This document shows, one piece after another, positions 6,515-15,439 of a stretch of DNA of 46,482 bases (positions within the stretch are counted from its first letter, which is position 1; the number at the start of each line of letters is the position of its first letter). The position numbers and the translations under genes were made by a program. The notes beneath the pieces are model-generated. The model was not told the origin of the DNA, made no database searches, and saw nothing but the letters and a program-made list of their open reading frames with translations. Source of the DNA: Pasteurellaceae bacterium (GTDB lineage: Bacteria > Pseudomonadota > Gammaproteobacteria > Enterobacterales > Pasteurellaceae); NCBI GenBank assembly GCA_030528525.1, contig JAUMYT010000016.1, forward strand, positions 1 to 46,482, read 5' to 3'.

Positions 6515-6535
6515 GGGACATCTCCCCTATTTTGA

Positions 6536-7144
6536 TTATTTCTTCTGCTCAGCTTTTTTCTCTGGTAAATAACCTGACTTAATATGCCCCATATGCGGTA
6601 AATTGTGGGCGATGCCTTTGTGGCAGTCTATACAGGTTTTGCCTTCTTTTTCTGCCATTGCGTGCATTTTTGCTGCAACGCCTTTTTGTTGGGTGAAGTC
6701 CATATCGGCGAAGTTGTGGCAGTTACGACACTCTTGCGAATTGTTGGCTTTCATTCTCGCCCATTCACGTTCCGCCATTGCCAAACGGTGCTGTTCAAAT
6801 TTCTCTTTGGTATCCACCTTGCCTGTGAAGTGAGCGTAAACTTCTTTCGCCGCTTCAATTTTACGCGTCCATTTTGGGATAAATTCGTGTGGCACGTGGC
6901 AGTCGGAACAGATCGCTTTCACACCGCTGCGGTTCATATAGTGCGGCGATGCACGATACTCTGGCACAACGTCATTCATATGGCAGCTTGAACAAAATTC
7001 TTCAGTGTTAGTGTATTCCAACCCTTTGTTAAATCCGCCCCAAAACAGAATGCCGCCCAAAGCAGAAATCAGAATTAAAAAGCCGATTCCCATTTTACTT
7101 GGGGTGCGAAACCACCGCCAAAAGCCTTTGATCAACTTCATCAT
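6536..7144 (-). CDS. napC: Cytochrome c-type protein NapC
   Basis: 202 residues, typical NapC length. One N-terminal membrane helix (about 18–38, GIGFLILISALGGILFWGG) is followed by a periplasmic domain with four CxxCH haem sites: CSSCH, CSDCH, CRNCH and CIDCH. NapC takes electrons from menaquinol/ubiquinol at the membrane and hands them to NapB/NapA. Last gene of the nap operon; its ATG overlaps the napB stop (TAATG). An ATG immediately follows the first, so the exact start is uncertain by one codon. Confidence 0.96.
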   Translation of the reverse strand: MMKLIKGFWRWFRTPSKMGIGFLILISALGGILFWGGFNKGLEYTNTEEFCSSCHMNDVVPEYRASPHYMNRSGVKAICSDCHVPHEFIPKWTRKIEAAKEVYAHFTGKVDTKEKFEQHRLAMAEREWARMKANNSQECRNCHNFADMDFTQQKGVAAKMHAMAEKEGKTCIDCHKGIAHNLPHMGHIKSGYLPEKKAEQKK

Positions 7145-7575
7145 TATTCACCCCCAAAACCTTTAGTCGGCTGGAAGTTATTTTCGATAATCGGCTCCAC
7201 TTCCGCTTGTGGCACGTGGCATTGCAAGCAGAAATAACGGCGTGGTGCGGTCTCGCCTGTCAGTTTGCCGTCACGATCCATAAAGTGCGTTGGGCTGATG
7301 CGTGGAGCACCCGTGAAACGGTAATTTTCCACCCCGTGGCAATTCAAACATTGGTTGGTATTTTTTGTTACCTGATAGCCACGAATGCTGTGGGGAATCA
7401 TCGGCGGTTGGTTCACATAATTTAACGCCAATTTGCCGTTATCTTTCGGCATATTGTGAAACTCTGGGGCGGTTGCTTCCACGCCTTTATCTGGGCTGGA
7501 AGGCACTTTTTCGATGGTATTTGCCAACGCCACACCAGATAGGGCAACCAATAATAAGGCGAGATATTTTTTCAT
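7144..7575 (-). CDS. napB: Periplasmic nitrate reductase dihaem subunit NapB
   Basis: 143 residues with a cleavable signal peptide (KKYLALLLVALSGVALA, cut near residue 18) and two CxxCH haem sites, CLNCH and CLQCH. It passes electrons from NapC to the catalytic NapA in the periplasm. The start is supported by GGAG eight bases upstream. A MITE-like element sits between napH and napB, so the napB–napC pair is separated from the rest of the operon by strong secondary structure. The gap from napH (201 bp) is far larger than the one-to-four-base overlaps at the other junctions without inserts. Confidence 0.95.
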   Translation of the reverse strand: MKKYLALLLVALSGVALANTIEKVPSSPDKGVEATAPEFHNMPKDNGKLALNYVNQPPMIPHSIRGYQVTKNTNQCLNCHGVENYRFTGAPRISPTHFMDRDGKLTGETAPRRYFCLQCHVPQAEVEPIIENNFQPTKGFGGE

Positions 7576-7613
7576 TTTTCACTCCAGTTTTATATTTATA
7601 AAGTTAGAACTTA

Positions 7614-7756
7614 AATTCTGCCCCCGCTTGCGGGGGAAGTACCGCCGAAGGCGGGGTAGGGGGCAACAAGGGGTTAGATTTTGATGAAAATTTGCAAAAT
7701 TGCCCCCTTCGGTTTCGCTTCGCTCAACCACTTCCCCCGCAAGCGGGGGCAGAATT
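7614..7756. mobile_element. MITE-like element, copy 1 (napH–napB junction)
   Basis: 143 bp with perfect 27-bp terminal inverted repeats running from AATTCTGCCCCCGCTTGCGG to GGGGGAAGT and its complement at the right end (7730–7756). Each terminal repeat is itself a hairpin (CCCCCGC/GCGGGGG). The interior contains ACAAGGGGTTAGATTTT and TTTGCAAAATT, like the dispersed short repeat of this window. No coding capacity is expected. Identical over its shared 142 bp with the copy at 9451–9592. Confidence 0.85.
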
Positions 7757-7776
7757 GGTTTGTCATTCAAATTTCA

Positions 7777-8649
7777 TTAAATAATCCGCTTCTCTTTCTC
7801 AAATCGAGTCGAGAAGGTAAAAACATTTTCGGCACAGACGTCCACACAGCGTCCGCAACTAATACAATCTTTATCCAGCACGATTTGACTTTCTTCGGGC
7901 TTGCCGTGCAACGGCGAACGCAACACTTGGGGTTCGGGGCAGACGTTATAGCAATCCATACAGCGATCGCACCGCTTGCGATCAATCACTTTCACTCGTA
8001 CCACGCTTTTTGCTCCGATCAACGCATAGGTTGCACCGATTGGGCAGAGATGTCCGCACCAGCCGTGTTCGACAATCAGTAAATCGAACAAAAACACCGC
8101 CAATACCAGCCAGAGTGTCGCCCCCACACCGAACACAAACACCCGTCCGAGCGCGGCAACAGGGTTGATCCACTCCCACAATAGCGTGCCGGAAATGCTA
8201 CTTCCCACCAAAATCATCGCCAAAATGCCGTAGCGTAAATTGCGGGGCAATTTTGCTGATTGGCGAATGCCGAGTTTACGTCTAAGCCAAGCGGCACAGT
8301 CGGTCACGATATTCAGCGGACAAACCCACCCACAAAAGGCTTTACTGGCAAGCACCGCATAAATCAGCACGATAATGCCCGCGCCTAACAAGGTTTTCCA
8401 TTCAGGCAAATAACCAGTGGCAAGGCTTTCAGCGGTGATCAGCGGATCGGTTAAGGGGATCACGTCAAACAACAGACTTGAGCTGTAATTGCCTTTTAAG
8501 ATCCAAACATTCCACATCGGGCCACTTAAAAACATCAGCACCACGCTGAGTTGGCTCAAACGGCGTAAGATCAAAAAGCGATACGCTCGCCACCAGCCGA
8601 GTTTTTGCCGAGCTTCCAAGCCTGCATTTTTTGGGCTATTGGCTGCCAT
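7777..8649 (-). CDS. napH: Quinol dehydrogenase membrane component NapH
   Basis: 290 residues from the ATG at 8649, which overlaps the napG stop (TAATG); longer upstream extensions would run through napG and are rejected. Four membrane helices are visible, with two CxxxCP motifs in the cytoplasmic loops (CGWVCP and CGHLCP), then two C-terminal [4Fe-4S] ferredoxin motifs (CDRCMDCYNVCP and CISCGRCVDVC). NapH works with NapG as a ubiquinol-oxidising route into the periplasmic nitrate reductase. Gene order napG–H–B–C is the same as in Haemophilus influenzae. Confidence 0.95.
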   Translation of the reverse strand: MAANSPKNAGLEARQKLGWWRAYRFLILRRLSQLSVVLMFLSGPMWNVWILKGNYSSSLLFDVIPLTDPLITAESLATGYLPEWKTLLGAGIIVLIYAVLASKAFCGWVCPLNIVTDCAAWLRRKLGIRQSAKLPRNLRYGILAMILVGSSISGTLLWEWINPVAALGRVFVFGVGATLWLVLAVFLFDLLIVEHGWCGHLCPIGATYALIGAKSVVRVKVIDRKRCDRCMDCYNVCPEPQVLRSPLHGKPEESQIVLDKDCISCGRCVDVCAENVFTFSTRFEKEKRII

Positions 8650-9407
8650 TATTGCCCCCCTTCGGGTAAACGGGTTGGCAAACGCAAAATGCCTTCGGGG
8701 TTCACATCGTCCAGCAAAGAATGCCCTGCTTTTGCCTTTTCTTCCCAACCTAAACGGTAGTGCTTGCCGAGCATTCCCTTGGCGAGATCCATTGGTAACA
8801 CTTTGATCGCCGCTTCTTCCAACACACAGGCTTCTTCGCATTTTCCGCAACCCGTGCAAGCATCGGAATGCACCGTCGGGATAAATTTGGCGTGCTTGCC
8901 CGAGCGTTCATTGCGTTGCACTTCAAGGGTGATCGCCTTGTCGATCAACGGACAAACCCGATAACAGACATCACAGCGTAAGCCTTGCCAATTCAAGCAA
9001 GTTTCGTGATCTAACAACACCGACAAGCCCATTCGAGCATCGTCAATATTGGTTAAATCCGGATCTAACGCCCCACTCGGGCAGGCTTTCACGCACGGAA
9101 TATCAGGACACATTTCGCACGGTTTGTCCCGAGCGATAAAATAAGGCGTGCCTGCTTCCATTGGCGACAGCAGTGAAGCCAAATGCAACATTTCGTACGG
9201 GCAAGCCTGTACGCACTGACCACACCGCACGCAAGCGGCGGTGAAGTCGTGATCGTTTGGCAATGCCCCCGGTGGTCGCAATGCCACGCCTTGTCGAGCA
9301 AGGCTTTGGTTTTGTTGCAACGCCAAAATGATCCCCACACCACAGACACCGCCTGCGGTTCGGGTCGCATTTTTCAGAAATTGACGGCGAGATGGATCGA
9401 GCTTCAT
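8649..9407 (-). CDS. napG: Ferredoxin-type protein NapG
   Basis: 252 residues from the ATG at 9407, giving the N-terminus [19 protein letters not shown], a Tat twin-arginine signal (SRRQFLK). Four [4Fe-4S] motifs follow, including [35 protein letters not shown] and [11 protein letters not shown]. It is exported to the periplasm and passes electrons together with NapH. No clear ribosome site lies before 9407. An in-frame ATG at 9452 sits on the boundary of the MITE copy 2 and is preceded by GGGGGCAGA from it; this would add 15 residues before the Tat motif. I prefer 9407 from the Tat signal position. Confidence 0.93.
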   Translation of the reverse strand: MKLDPSRRQFLKNATRTAGGVCGVGIILALQQNQSLARQGVALRPPGALPNDHDFTAACVRCGQCVQACPYEMLHLASLLSPMEAGTPYFIARDKPCEMCPDIPCVKACPSGALDPDLTNIDDARMGLSVLLDHETCLNWQGLRCDVCYRVCPLIDKAITLEVQRNERSGKHAKFIPTVHSDACTGCGKCEEACVLEEAAIKVLPMDLAKGMLGKHYRLGWEEKAKAGHSLLDDVNPEGILRLPTRLPEGGQ

Positions 9408-9450
9408 AGTTTGCAAAACCACATCAAATTTCAGCCCCCGTTGCATTTCC

Positions 9451-9592
9451 ATTCTGCCCCCGCTTGCGGGGGAAGTACCGCCGAAGGCGGGGTAGGGGGC
9501 AACAAGGGGTTAGATTTTGATGAAAATTTGCAAAATTGCCCCCTTCGGTTTCGCTTCGCTCAACCACTTCCCCCGCAAGCGGGGGCAGAATT
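9451..9592. mobile_element. MITE-like element, copy 2 (napA–napG junction)
   Basis: Same sequence as copy 1 at 7614–7756, in the same orientation, with the same 27-bp terminal inverted repeats (one terminal base shorter on the left). The absence of any difference indicates recent duplication or gene conversion. It ends 20 bp from the napA stop. Confidence 0.85.
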
Positions 9593-9612
9593 GGGTCAGG
9601 GAGAGCCAAAAA

Positions 9613-12096
9613 CTACGCCTTCTCCACCTTCACCGCACATTTTTTGAAGTCGGTTTCTTTGGAGATTGGATCGGTGGCATCTAGCGTGAGTTTGTTCGCC
9701 AACTGCCCTGCATCGAAGAAGGTGGTGTAGATCACGCCTTCTGGCATTTTGTTGCGTCCACGGGTGTCTAAGTGCGAAATCATCTCGCCACGACGTGAAA
9801 TCACTTTCACTTTATCACCGTGACGCAAGCCCCGTTTTTTCGCATCCGTTGGGTGCATCCATACCAAGTTATTCGGGAACGAGCGGTGCAATTCAGGCAC
9901 ACGGCGAGTCATTGAACCCGTATGCCAATGCTCTAACACACGTCCTGTAGTCAGCCATAAATCGTACTCGGCATCTGGGGCTTCCGCAGGTGGCTCATAC
10001 GGCACGGCAAGGATCACCGCACGTTTGTCTTTGTTGCCGTAGAACGCCACGCCTTCGCCTGGTTGTACATACGGATCGTAGCCTTCGCGGTAACGCCACA
10101 AGGTTTCTTTGCCGTCCACCACTGGCCAACGTAAGCCGTGGGCTTTGTGATAGACCTCAAAATCGGCTAAATCGTGTCCGTGTCCACGTCCAAATGCGGC
10201 GTACTCTTCAAATAAGCCTTTTTGTAGGTAGAAGCCGAAATGCTCCGCTTCATCATTGATGTAACCTGCTTTGTCTTTCGGCGTTTCAAATTTATCGACT
10301 TGACCATTGCGGAATAAGGCTTCGTACAAGGTTTTGCCTTTGTATTCAGGGTTTGCCGCCAGCACATCTTCAGGCCACACTTCATCGGTTTTGAAGTATT
10401 TAGAAAATTCAACTAATTGCCATAAGTCTGATTTGGCTTCGCCGGGTGCTTTCACTTGTTGATACCAGAACTGCGTACGGCGTTCTGCGTTGCCGTAAGC
10501 CCCTTCTTTTTCCACCCACATTGCGGTTGGTAAAATCAAGTCGGCGGAAAGAGCAGATACCGTTGGGTATGGGTCAGAAACGACCACGAAGTTGCGTTCA
10601 TCACGCCAGCCTGGCATACGCTCTTGGTTGATGTTCGGGCCAGCCTGCATATTGTTGTTACACATTACCCAGTACGCATTGAGTTTGCCGTCTTTCAAAG
10701 CACGGTCTTGGGCAATGGCGTGCAAGCCGACTTTGGTTTGAATCACGCCACTTGGCAACTTCCAAAGTTGTTCCGCCGTTTTCACGTGCTCAGGGTTGGT
10801 CACGACTAAATCCGCTGGCAAGCGGTGAGCAAATGTGCCCACTTCGCGAGCTGTACCACAAGCAGACGGCTGCCCTGTGAGCGAGAATGGGCCACAACCT
10901 GGTTTAGAAATTTTGCCAGTGAGCAAGTGTAGGTTGTAAAGCAAGTGGTTCACCCATACACCACGGGTGTGTTGGTTAAAGCCCATTGTCCAAAACGACA
11001 CTATGTTCAAATTTGGATCGGCATACATTTTCGCCAAGGCTTCAAGCTGTTCTTTTGGCACGCCTGAAATTTCATGGGCTTTTTCAAGGGTATAAGGGGC
11101 AACGAGTTTTTTGTACTCTTCAAAATCGCTGTCGTGCATTTTGCCAGCGGTTTTGGCGTTTTTCGCCGCTTGCTCTAATGGGTGATCTGGACGCAAGCCG
11201 TAGCCGATGTCCGTTTCGCCCCGTTTAAATTTGGTGTGTTTTTGTACGAAATCTTGATCAATAGCGTTATGTTCGATCAAGTAATTGGCGATGTAGTTCA
11301 AAATTGCTAAATCTGAATGCGGTTTGAACACGATAGGCAAATCCGCCAGTTCGAAGGAGCGGTTTTCAAAGGTCGAAAGCACCGCCACTTGCGAATCTTT
11401 TTTCGACAAACGGCGATCGGAAATGCGTGACCACAAAATCGGGTGCATTTCTGCCATATTCGATCCCCAAAGCACGAACGCATCGGCTTTTTCGATGTCG
11501 TCATAGCAGCCCATTGGCTCGTCCATACCGAACACACGCATAAAAGTCACCGCCGCTGACGCCATACAGTGGCGAGCGTTCGGGTCGATATTGTTTGAAC
11601 GCAAGCCTGCTTTGAACAGCTTAGATTTCGCCGTGCCTTCAAAAATGGTGGACTGCCCTGATGTGAACATTCCAATGCCGTTCGGGCCTTGTTCTTTCAA
11701 GGCTTTTTTGAATTTTTCCGCCATAATGGTGAACGCTTGATCCCACGAGACTGGGGTAAATTCACCATTTTTGTCGTACTTGCCGTCTTTCATTCGCAAC
11801 ATCGGCGCGGTTAAACGGTCTTTACCGTACATAATTTTTGGCAAGAAATAGCCTTTGATACAGTTTAAACCACGATTCACTTCCGAGTCAGGGTCGCCTT
11901 GCGATGCCACCACACGCCCGTTTTGCGTCCCCACAAGCACGCTACAACCCGTTCCGCAGAAACGGCACGGGGCTTTATTCCAAGTGATTGTATTGTCATC
12001 GGCATAGACATTTTTCACAGGAATGCTGATCCCTGCGGCAACGGCAGCAGCTGCGGCTGCGTTGGCTTTCATAAAATCTCGACGATTCAGTTGCAT
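9613..12096 (-). CDS. napA: Periplasmic nitrate reductase catalytic subunit NapA
   Basis: 827 residues, the normal length. The start at 12096 is set by GGGGA just upstream and by the Tat signal [15 protein letters not shown] (4–18). The N-terminal [4Fe-4S] cluster is held by C44, C47, C51 and C79; the molybdenum-coordinating Cys is C177 in RHCMASAA. The C-terminal molybdopterin domain includes [18 protein letters not shown]. NapA carries the bis-MGD cofactor and reduces nitrate to nitrite in the periplasm. It lies between napD, its maturation chaperone, and napG. Repeat elements flank it on both sides. Confidence 0.98.
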   Translation of the reverse strand: MQLNRRDFMKANAAAAAAVAAGISIPVKNVYADDNTITWNKAPCRFCGTGCSVLVGTQNGRVVASQGDPDSEVNRGLNCIKGYFLPKIMYGKDRLTAPMLRMKDGKYDKNGEFTPVSWDQAFTIMAEKFKKALKEQGPNGIGMFTSGQSTIFEGTAKSKLFKAGLRSNNIDPNARHCMASAAVTFMRVFGMDEPMGCYDDIEKADAFVLWGSNMAEMHPILWSRISDRRLSKKDSQVAVLSTFENRSFELADLPIVFKPHSDLAILNYIANYLIEHNAIDQDFVQKHTKFKRGETDIGYGLRPDHPLEQAAKNAKTAGKMHDSDFEEYKKLVAPYTLEKAHEISGVPKEQLEALAKMYADPNLNIVSFWTMGFNQHTRGVWVNHLLYNLHLLTGKISKPGCGPFSLTGQPSACGTAREVGTFAHRLPADLVVTNPEHVKTAEQLWKLPSGVIQTKVGLHAIAQDRALKDGKLNAYWVMCNNNMQAGPNINQERMPGWRDERNFVVVSDPYPTVSALSADLILPTAMWVEKEGAYGNAERRTQFWYQQVKAPGEAKSDLWQLVEFSKYFKTDEVWPEDVLAANPEYKGKTLYEALFRNGQVDKFETPKDKAGYINDEAEHFGFYLQKGLFEEYAAFGRGHGHDLADFEVYHKAHGLRWPVVDGKETLWRYREGYDPYVQPGEGVAFYGNKDKRAVILAVPYEPPAEAPDAEYDLWLTTGRVLEHWHTGSMTRRVPELHRSFPNNLVWMHPTDAKKRGLRHGDKVKVISRRGEMISHLDTRGRNKMPEGVIYTTFFDAGQLANKLTLDATDPISKETDFKKCAVKVEKA

Positions 12097-12128
12097 AATA
12101 TTCCCCACAATAATAGGTAAAATTTCAT

Positions 12129-12178
12129 TGTAGGGGCGTATTGCATACGCCCACGGACGTGTGCAACACGTCCCTACA
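12129..12178. repeat. TGTAGGG-type palindromic repeat (napD–napA junction)
   Basis: TGTAG and CTACA ends enclose two hairpins: GGGCGTA-TTGCA-TACGCCC and GGACGTG-TGCAA-CACGTCC. It occupies most of the 91-bp napD–napA gap. The same end motif recurs at 28639–28710. Confidence 0.8.
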
Positions 12179-12187
12179 AAACGTTAA

Positions 12188-12475
12188 TTAAAATTCTTCA
12201 TCCTGCTGGCTATAAATCAACGACACCACGATCACGCCGTCAATGTCTTTGATGCTTTCCATTAGCTCGACCAATGTCGGCTGGAAATCCGCCTCCAGCA
12301 CCACGACCAATTTGCCTTCATCTGGCTTTTCGCCGTGGATTTCGGTGTGTGGCATTGCCAGCAATGCCGTTTTCACTTGTACCAATTTTTCAGGCTTGAC
12401 TTGCACCACCAGACTGCACACATACCAATTTCCATTGGCATAGTCGTGGTTTAATTTATCGGCTACATTTTTCAT
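12188..12475 (-). CDS. napD: NapA signal-peptide-binding chaperone NapD
   Basis: 95 residues. The small ferredoxin-like-fold protein shows WYVCSLVVQVKPEKL (about 17–31) and the C-terminal SLIYSQQDEE typical of NapD. It binds the Tat signal of NapA in the cytoplasm and delays export until the cofactor is inserted. Its ATG overlaps the napF stop (ATGA), indicating coupled translation. E. coli NapD is about 87 residues, so this one has a slightly longer N-terminus (KNVADKLNHDYAN). Confidence 0.93.
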   Translation of the reverse strand: MKNVADKLNHDYANGNWYVCSLVVQVKPEKLVQVKTALLAMPHTEIHGEKPDEGKLVVVLEADFQPTLVELMESIKDIDGVIVVSLIYSQQDEEF

Positions 12476-12987
12476 ACTAAAATTTTAATCGACTGCGTTG
12501 GGCAAACGCTCAAGCACGCCCCACAGCCGTTACAGCTTTCCAATTCTAAAAACGGTGTCGCCACTCGCCCGATTTCTCGCTTAAACCGAATGGCTCGGCT
12601 TTCGCAACTTTCATCGCAACGGCGACACTCCACATTCTGCATTGCCAAACAGTTCGGCTGAATCTCGACTTTGTGCGTCCAGGGTTCTTCTGTCGTGGAA
12701 CGGAAAATCGGCAACTCACACGCCTTAACACAGGCTTGGCAAAAACTACACTCTTTTCTCCCTTGGCTGAAATCCACTTCGGGATAACCGCCTGCCCCTT
12801 TGACCAAAATTTGCATTTCGCACGCCTGAATACAAGCATTACAAGCGGTGCAATGATCAACAAATTTTGCCAAATCCGCCCAAGGTGGACGAATCACATT
12901 CAACCCTTGCTGTTTGGCTTGCTCGCTTTTCAGCGAATTTAAAAAACTGCCCCGCAAAAAATGGCGGCGAGAAAGCGATGATTCCAT
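12472..12987 (-). CDS. napF: Ferredoxin-type protein NapF
   Basis: 171 residues. The N-terminus SLSRRHFLRGSF has a twin-arginine pattern, followed by ferredoxin clusters CTACNACIQAC, CSFCQACVKAC, a CRRCDESC segment and CNGCGACLSVCP. NapF is cytoplasmic in E. coli despite the RR motif and is proposed to help post-translational assembly of NapA. First gene of the operon, about 34 bp after the inferred transcription start; no strong Shine-Dalgarno is seen. Gene order F-D-A-G-H-B-C is complete, with no napE or napK. Confidence 0.94.
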   Translation of the reverse strand: MESSLSRRHFLRGSFLNSLKSEQAKQQGLNVIRPPWADLAKFVDHCTACNACIQACEMQILVKGAGGYPEVDFSQGRKECSFCQACVKACELPIFRSTTEEPWTHKVEIQPNCLAMQNVECRRCDESCESRAIRFKREIGRVATPFLELESCNGCGACLSVCPTQSIKILV

Positions 12988-13020
12988 TGCAAAATAGTTG
13001 AGTAAAGGAGTGGGAATTTC

Positions 13021-13088
13021 TGAAGCTATTTTAAAGAATTGGGAAATTGGTGTGAAAAGCTAATTGAAGGGAATTTGATAGCCATCAA
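13021..13088 (-). promoter_or_regulatory. nap operon promoter with consensus FNR site
   Basis: TTGAT-N4-ATCAA (13075–13088) is a perfect FNR half-site pair. On the minus strand TTCACA (13056–13051), a 17-bp spacer and TAAAAT (13033–13028) form a promoter with a start near 13021, placing FNR at about -60.5, a class I activator position similar to that of E. coli napF. Anaerobic induction is expected. I could not define NarP sites. Confidence 0.82.
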
Positions 13089-13125
13089 AAAATAGCGATA
13101 AATTCGTCATTGAATCTATCGCTAT
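13087..13125 (-). terminator. Terminator of the rpmE2–rpmJ2 transcript
   Basis: On the minus strand ATAGCGATA (13125–13117) pairs with TATCGCTAT (13100–13092) and runs into T5–6. The T tract overlaps the outer bases of the nap FNR site. Confidence 0.82.
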
Positions 13126-13162
13126 ATAATTGATTTTATATGAATTTTAAGAATAATTCTTA

Positions 13163-13288
13163 TTAACGCTGACGTGCTTTAAAACGTGGATTGGTTTTAC
13201 AAATTACATAGAGCTTGCCTTTGCGGCGAACCACTTGGCAATCTGGGTGGCGTGATTTGGCAGTTTTCAGTGAATTCAAAATTTTCAT
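13163..13288 (-). CDS. rpmJ2: Alternative 50S ribosomal protein L36 (YkgO type)
   Basis: 41 residues: starts [20 protein letters not shown] and ends NPRFKARQR. The length and the [15 protein letters not shown] segment identify the type-B L36, which lacks the full zinc ribbon of the ordinary ~38-residue protein (only two cysteines, far apart). It is part of the large ribosomal subunit and substitutes for the zinc form, typically under zinc limitation. RBS GGAGAG precedes the start. Eleven bases separate it from rpmE2 upstream, so the two are one operon. Confidence 0.95.
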   Translation of the reverse strand: MKILNSLKTAKSRHPDCQVVRRKGKLYVICKTNPRFKARQR

Positions 13289-13299
13289 TGCTTCTCTCC

Positions 13300-13566
13300 T
13301 TATTTTTTCGATGCCAATGAAATGCCTTTGAAACGCTCGTTGAATTTGCTTGCACGTCCTTCGGTGTTCGCTTCACGACGTTTGCCGGTGTAAACAGGGT
13401 GCGATGCCGATGACGTATCTAGCGGATAGAGCGGATACTCTTTACCATCTTCCCACACCATTGTTTTGGTGGTTGTCGCACAAGAGCGAATTACCCAGCC
13501 TTGCTGCACACTGCTGTCGTAAAACAATACTTCACGATAATTTTCAGGGTGGATCCCTTTTTTCAT
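13300..13566 (-). CDS. rpmE2: Alternative 50S ribosomal protein L31 (type B)
   Basis: 88 residues, the size of the type-B L31 (YkgM). Recognised by [16 protein letters not shown] at the N-terminus and [12 protein letters not shown] with [11 protein letters not shown] near the C-terminus. The single Cys (SCATT) means the zinc-binding CxxC set of standard L31 is missing. These proteins let cells release zinc held in ribosomes. RBS GGAG is present. The 198-bp region upstream is AT-rich; I looked for a Zur palindrome and did not see a convincing one. Confidence 0.95.
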   Translation of the reverse strand: MKKGIHPENYREVLFYDSSVQQGWVIRSCATTTKTMVWEDGKEYPLYPLDTSSASHPVYTGKRREANTEGRASKFNERFKGISLASKK

Positions 13567-13764
13567 ATAAACTCCAAATAACCATAAATTAAAAGTGGAT
13601 TTATTTTGCCTGATAATTTGATTTATATCTACAATTTTTTTATGGTTTTTCTATTTTTCAATAAAATGACGGCGAAAACTTGCAAATTTGCGATCGAGAT
13701 CGGCTTTCTGCAGTGAAAAATGTGCTAGGCTAACGTGTTTTTGAAATGAATTTGAGGAACGAAA

Positions 13765-14442
13765 ATGGCTCAACAACCTTTCTTAATTGCCCCGTCTATT
13801 TTATCCGCCGATTTCGCTCGCTTAGGCGAAGATGTACGTGATGTGTTGAATGCGGGGGCGGATTTAATCCATTTTGATGTGATGGACAACCATTATGTAC
13901 CGAATTTGACTTTCGGACCTGCAATTTGCAAGGCGTTACGTGACTACGGCATTGAATGCCCGATTGATGTGCATTTAATGGTCAAACCTGTTGATCGCAT
14001 CATTCCCGATTTCGCTAAAGCAGGGGCGAACATCATCACCTTCCACCCCGAAGCCAGCGAACATATCGACCGCTCGTTACAGCTCATTCGTGATCACGGC
14101 TGCCAATCAGGCTTGGTGTTCAACCCCGCCACGCCGTTGCACTATTTGGATTATGTAATGGATAAAGTTGATGTGATTTTGCTGATGTCGGTCAACCCAG
14201 GCTTTGGCGGGCAGAGCTTTATCCCCTCAACGCTGGATAAATTACGCGAAGTTCGCCGTCGCATTGATGCAAGCGGATGCAACATTCGCTTAGAAGTCGA
14301 TGGTGGCGTGAAGATCAACAATATCGCCGAGATCGCCAAAGCTGGGGCAGATATGTTCGTGGCAGGTTCCGCCATTTTCGATCAACCTGATTACAAAGCC
14401 GTGATCGAGCAAATGCGGAAAGAACTGGCACAAATCGCTTAA
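13765..14442 (+). CDS. rpe: Ribulose-phosphate 3-epimerase
   Basis: 225 residues, standard length. A TIM-barrel enzyme with [14 protein letters not shown] (about 11–24), the catalytic Asp and metal ligand in [12 protein letters not shown] (about 37–48), DVHLMV (about 68–73), [12 protein letters not shown] (about 141–152) and EVDGGV (about 175–180). It interconverts ribulose-5-phosphate and xylulose-5-phosphate in the pentose phosphate pathway. The start follows TTGAGGAACGAAA. It is monocistronic here and convergent with dapF; the gap holds a dispersed repeat. Confidence 0.97.
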   Translation: MAQQPFLIAPSILSADFARLGEDVRDVLNAGADLIHFDVMDNHYVPNLTFGPAICKALRDYGIECPIDVHLMVKPVDRIIPDFAKAGANIITFHPEASEHIDRSLQLIRDHGCQSGLVFNPATPLHYLDYVMDKVDVILLMSVNPGFGGQSFIPSTLDKLREVRRRIDASGCNIRLEVDGGVKINNIAEIAKAGADMFVAGSAIFDQPDYKAVIEQMRKELAQIA

Positions 14443-14451
14443 TCAGCCATT

Positions 14452-14502
14452 CGCAAGGGGGAATTTTTGCAAAAAGTCCACGTTTCTCTCCCCCTTGTAA
14501 GC
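14452..14502 (-). repeat. Interspersed repeat with extra inverted CAAGGGGG arm
   Basis: In minus orientation ACAAGGGGGAGAGAAACG is followed by GACTTTTTGCAAAAA, and a second CAAGGGGG lies on the other side. CAAGGGGG and CCCCCTTG could pair around a ~28-nt loop between the convergent rpe and dapF. No T tail, so it is not a classical terminator. Confidence 0.7.
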
Positions 14503-14512
14503 TGTCTCACTA

Positions 14513-15337
14513 CTAGAGTTTGATAAACCCATCATAAACGTGTACGGCATCGCCTGTCATATACAGCGGTTTGCCTACGCCTTGCCATTCAATGTGGAGT
14601 GTGCCACCGGGTAAATCCACTTGCACTTCATTGTCTAACACGCCTTGCATAATGCCGACTGCCACAGCACCACAGGCTCCGCTGCCACAGGCTTGGGTTT
14701 CGCCTGCTCCACGTTCAAACACTCTTAATTTGATGTGTTTGCGGTTGATCACTTGCATAAAGCCAATATTGGCTCGCTCTGGAAAGCGTTCGTGGCGTTC
14801 AAGCAATGCCCCGAGTTCTAGCACGTTGGCGGTGCGAATATCTTCCACTTGTAGCACGCAGTGCGGATTGCCCATTGATACCACGCCACACAGCACCGTT
14901 TGAATGTCGGTGCGGAGAATATAATTTTTCTCGAATTTGTTAGCTGTGAATGGAATTTGAACAGGCTCCCAAATCGGCTCGCCCATATTGACTCGCACTT
15001 GCCCGTCTTCTTTTAGGCTCAACACCATTTTGCCTTTGGCGGTGCTGACGTGAATGTCTGGTTTGTTGGTCAGGCATTTCAGCGTAACAAAGCGAGCGAA
15101 GCATCTCGCCCCGTTGCCACATTGCGACACTTCGCTACCGTCTGCGTTGAAAATACGGTAGTGGAAATCCAGTTCGGGATCATAAGGTGGTTCGACCAAT
15201 AACAGTTGATCAAACCCGATTCCTCGATGTCTATCTGAGAGTTTACGAATAATTTCCTCAGTAAGATAAACGCTTTGGGTTACGCCATCAATTACCATAA
15301 AATCATTACCCAAACCGTGCATTTTTGAAAATTGCAT
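14513..15337 (-). CDS. dapF: Diaminopimelate epimerase
   Basis: 274 residues, same size as other gammaproteobacterial DapF. The two catalytic cysteines are in [17 protein letters not shown] (about 68–84) and [16 protein letters not shown] (about 213–228). [13 protein letters not shown] at the N-terminus is the family start. The enzyme converts LL- to meso-diaminopimelate for lysine and peptidoglycan synthesis, without cofactor. It is transcribed convergently with rpe and divergently from the Dcu transporter, with 357 bp between the starts that hold a multi-hairpin repeat. Confidence 0.97.
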   Translation of the reverse strand: MQFSKMHGLGNDFMVIDGVTQSVYLTEEIIRKLSDRHRGIGFDQLLLVEPPYDPELDFHYRIFNADGSEVSQCGNGARCFARFVTLKCLTNKPDIHVSTAKGKMVLSLKEDGQVRVNMGEPIWEPVQIPFTANKFEKNYILRTDIQTVLCGVVSMGNPHCVLQVEDIRTANVLELGALLERHERFPERANIGFMQVINRKHIKLRVFERGAGETQACGSGACGAVAVGIMQGVLDNEVQVDLPGGTLHIEWQGVGKPLYMTGDAVHVYDGFIKL

Positions 15338-15439
15338 CTTTTTTCCTGTGATTAGAATTTTTTATTGATCTTAAACATAGTGATAATTTTTTTCTATGCT
15401 ATATTGCACGCCTTTTTTGAACTGAATGCGATTGATAAA

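Noticed and set aside
9183..9647. 154-codon plus-strand frame across napG and MITE copy 2
   Set aside because: It is the complement of NapG plus translated hairpin sequence, with low-complexity proline/glycine peptide. No evidence of a gene.
13567..13764. Zur-binding palindrome before rpmE2
   Set aside because: Only general AT-rich sequence was found; no half-sites arranged as expected for Zur.
15384..15400. TTGAT-like sequence suggesting an FNR site before the Dcu gene
   Set aside because: The second half (AACAT) does not match ATCAA and the distance to the Dcu start is over 290 bp.
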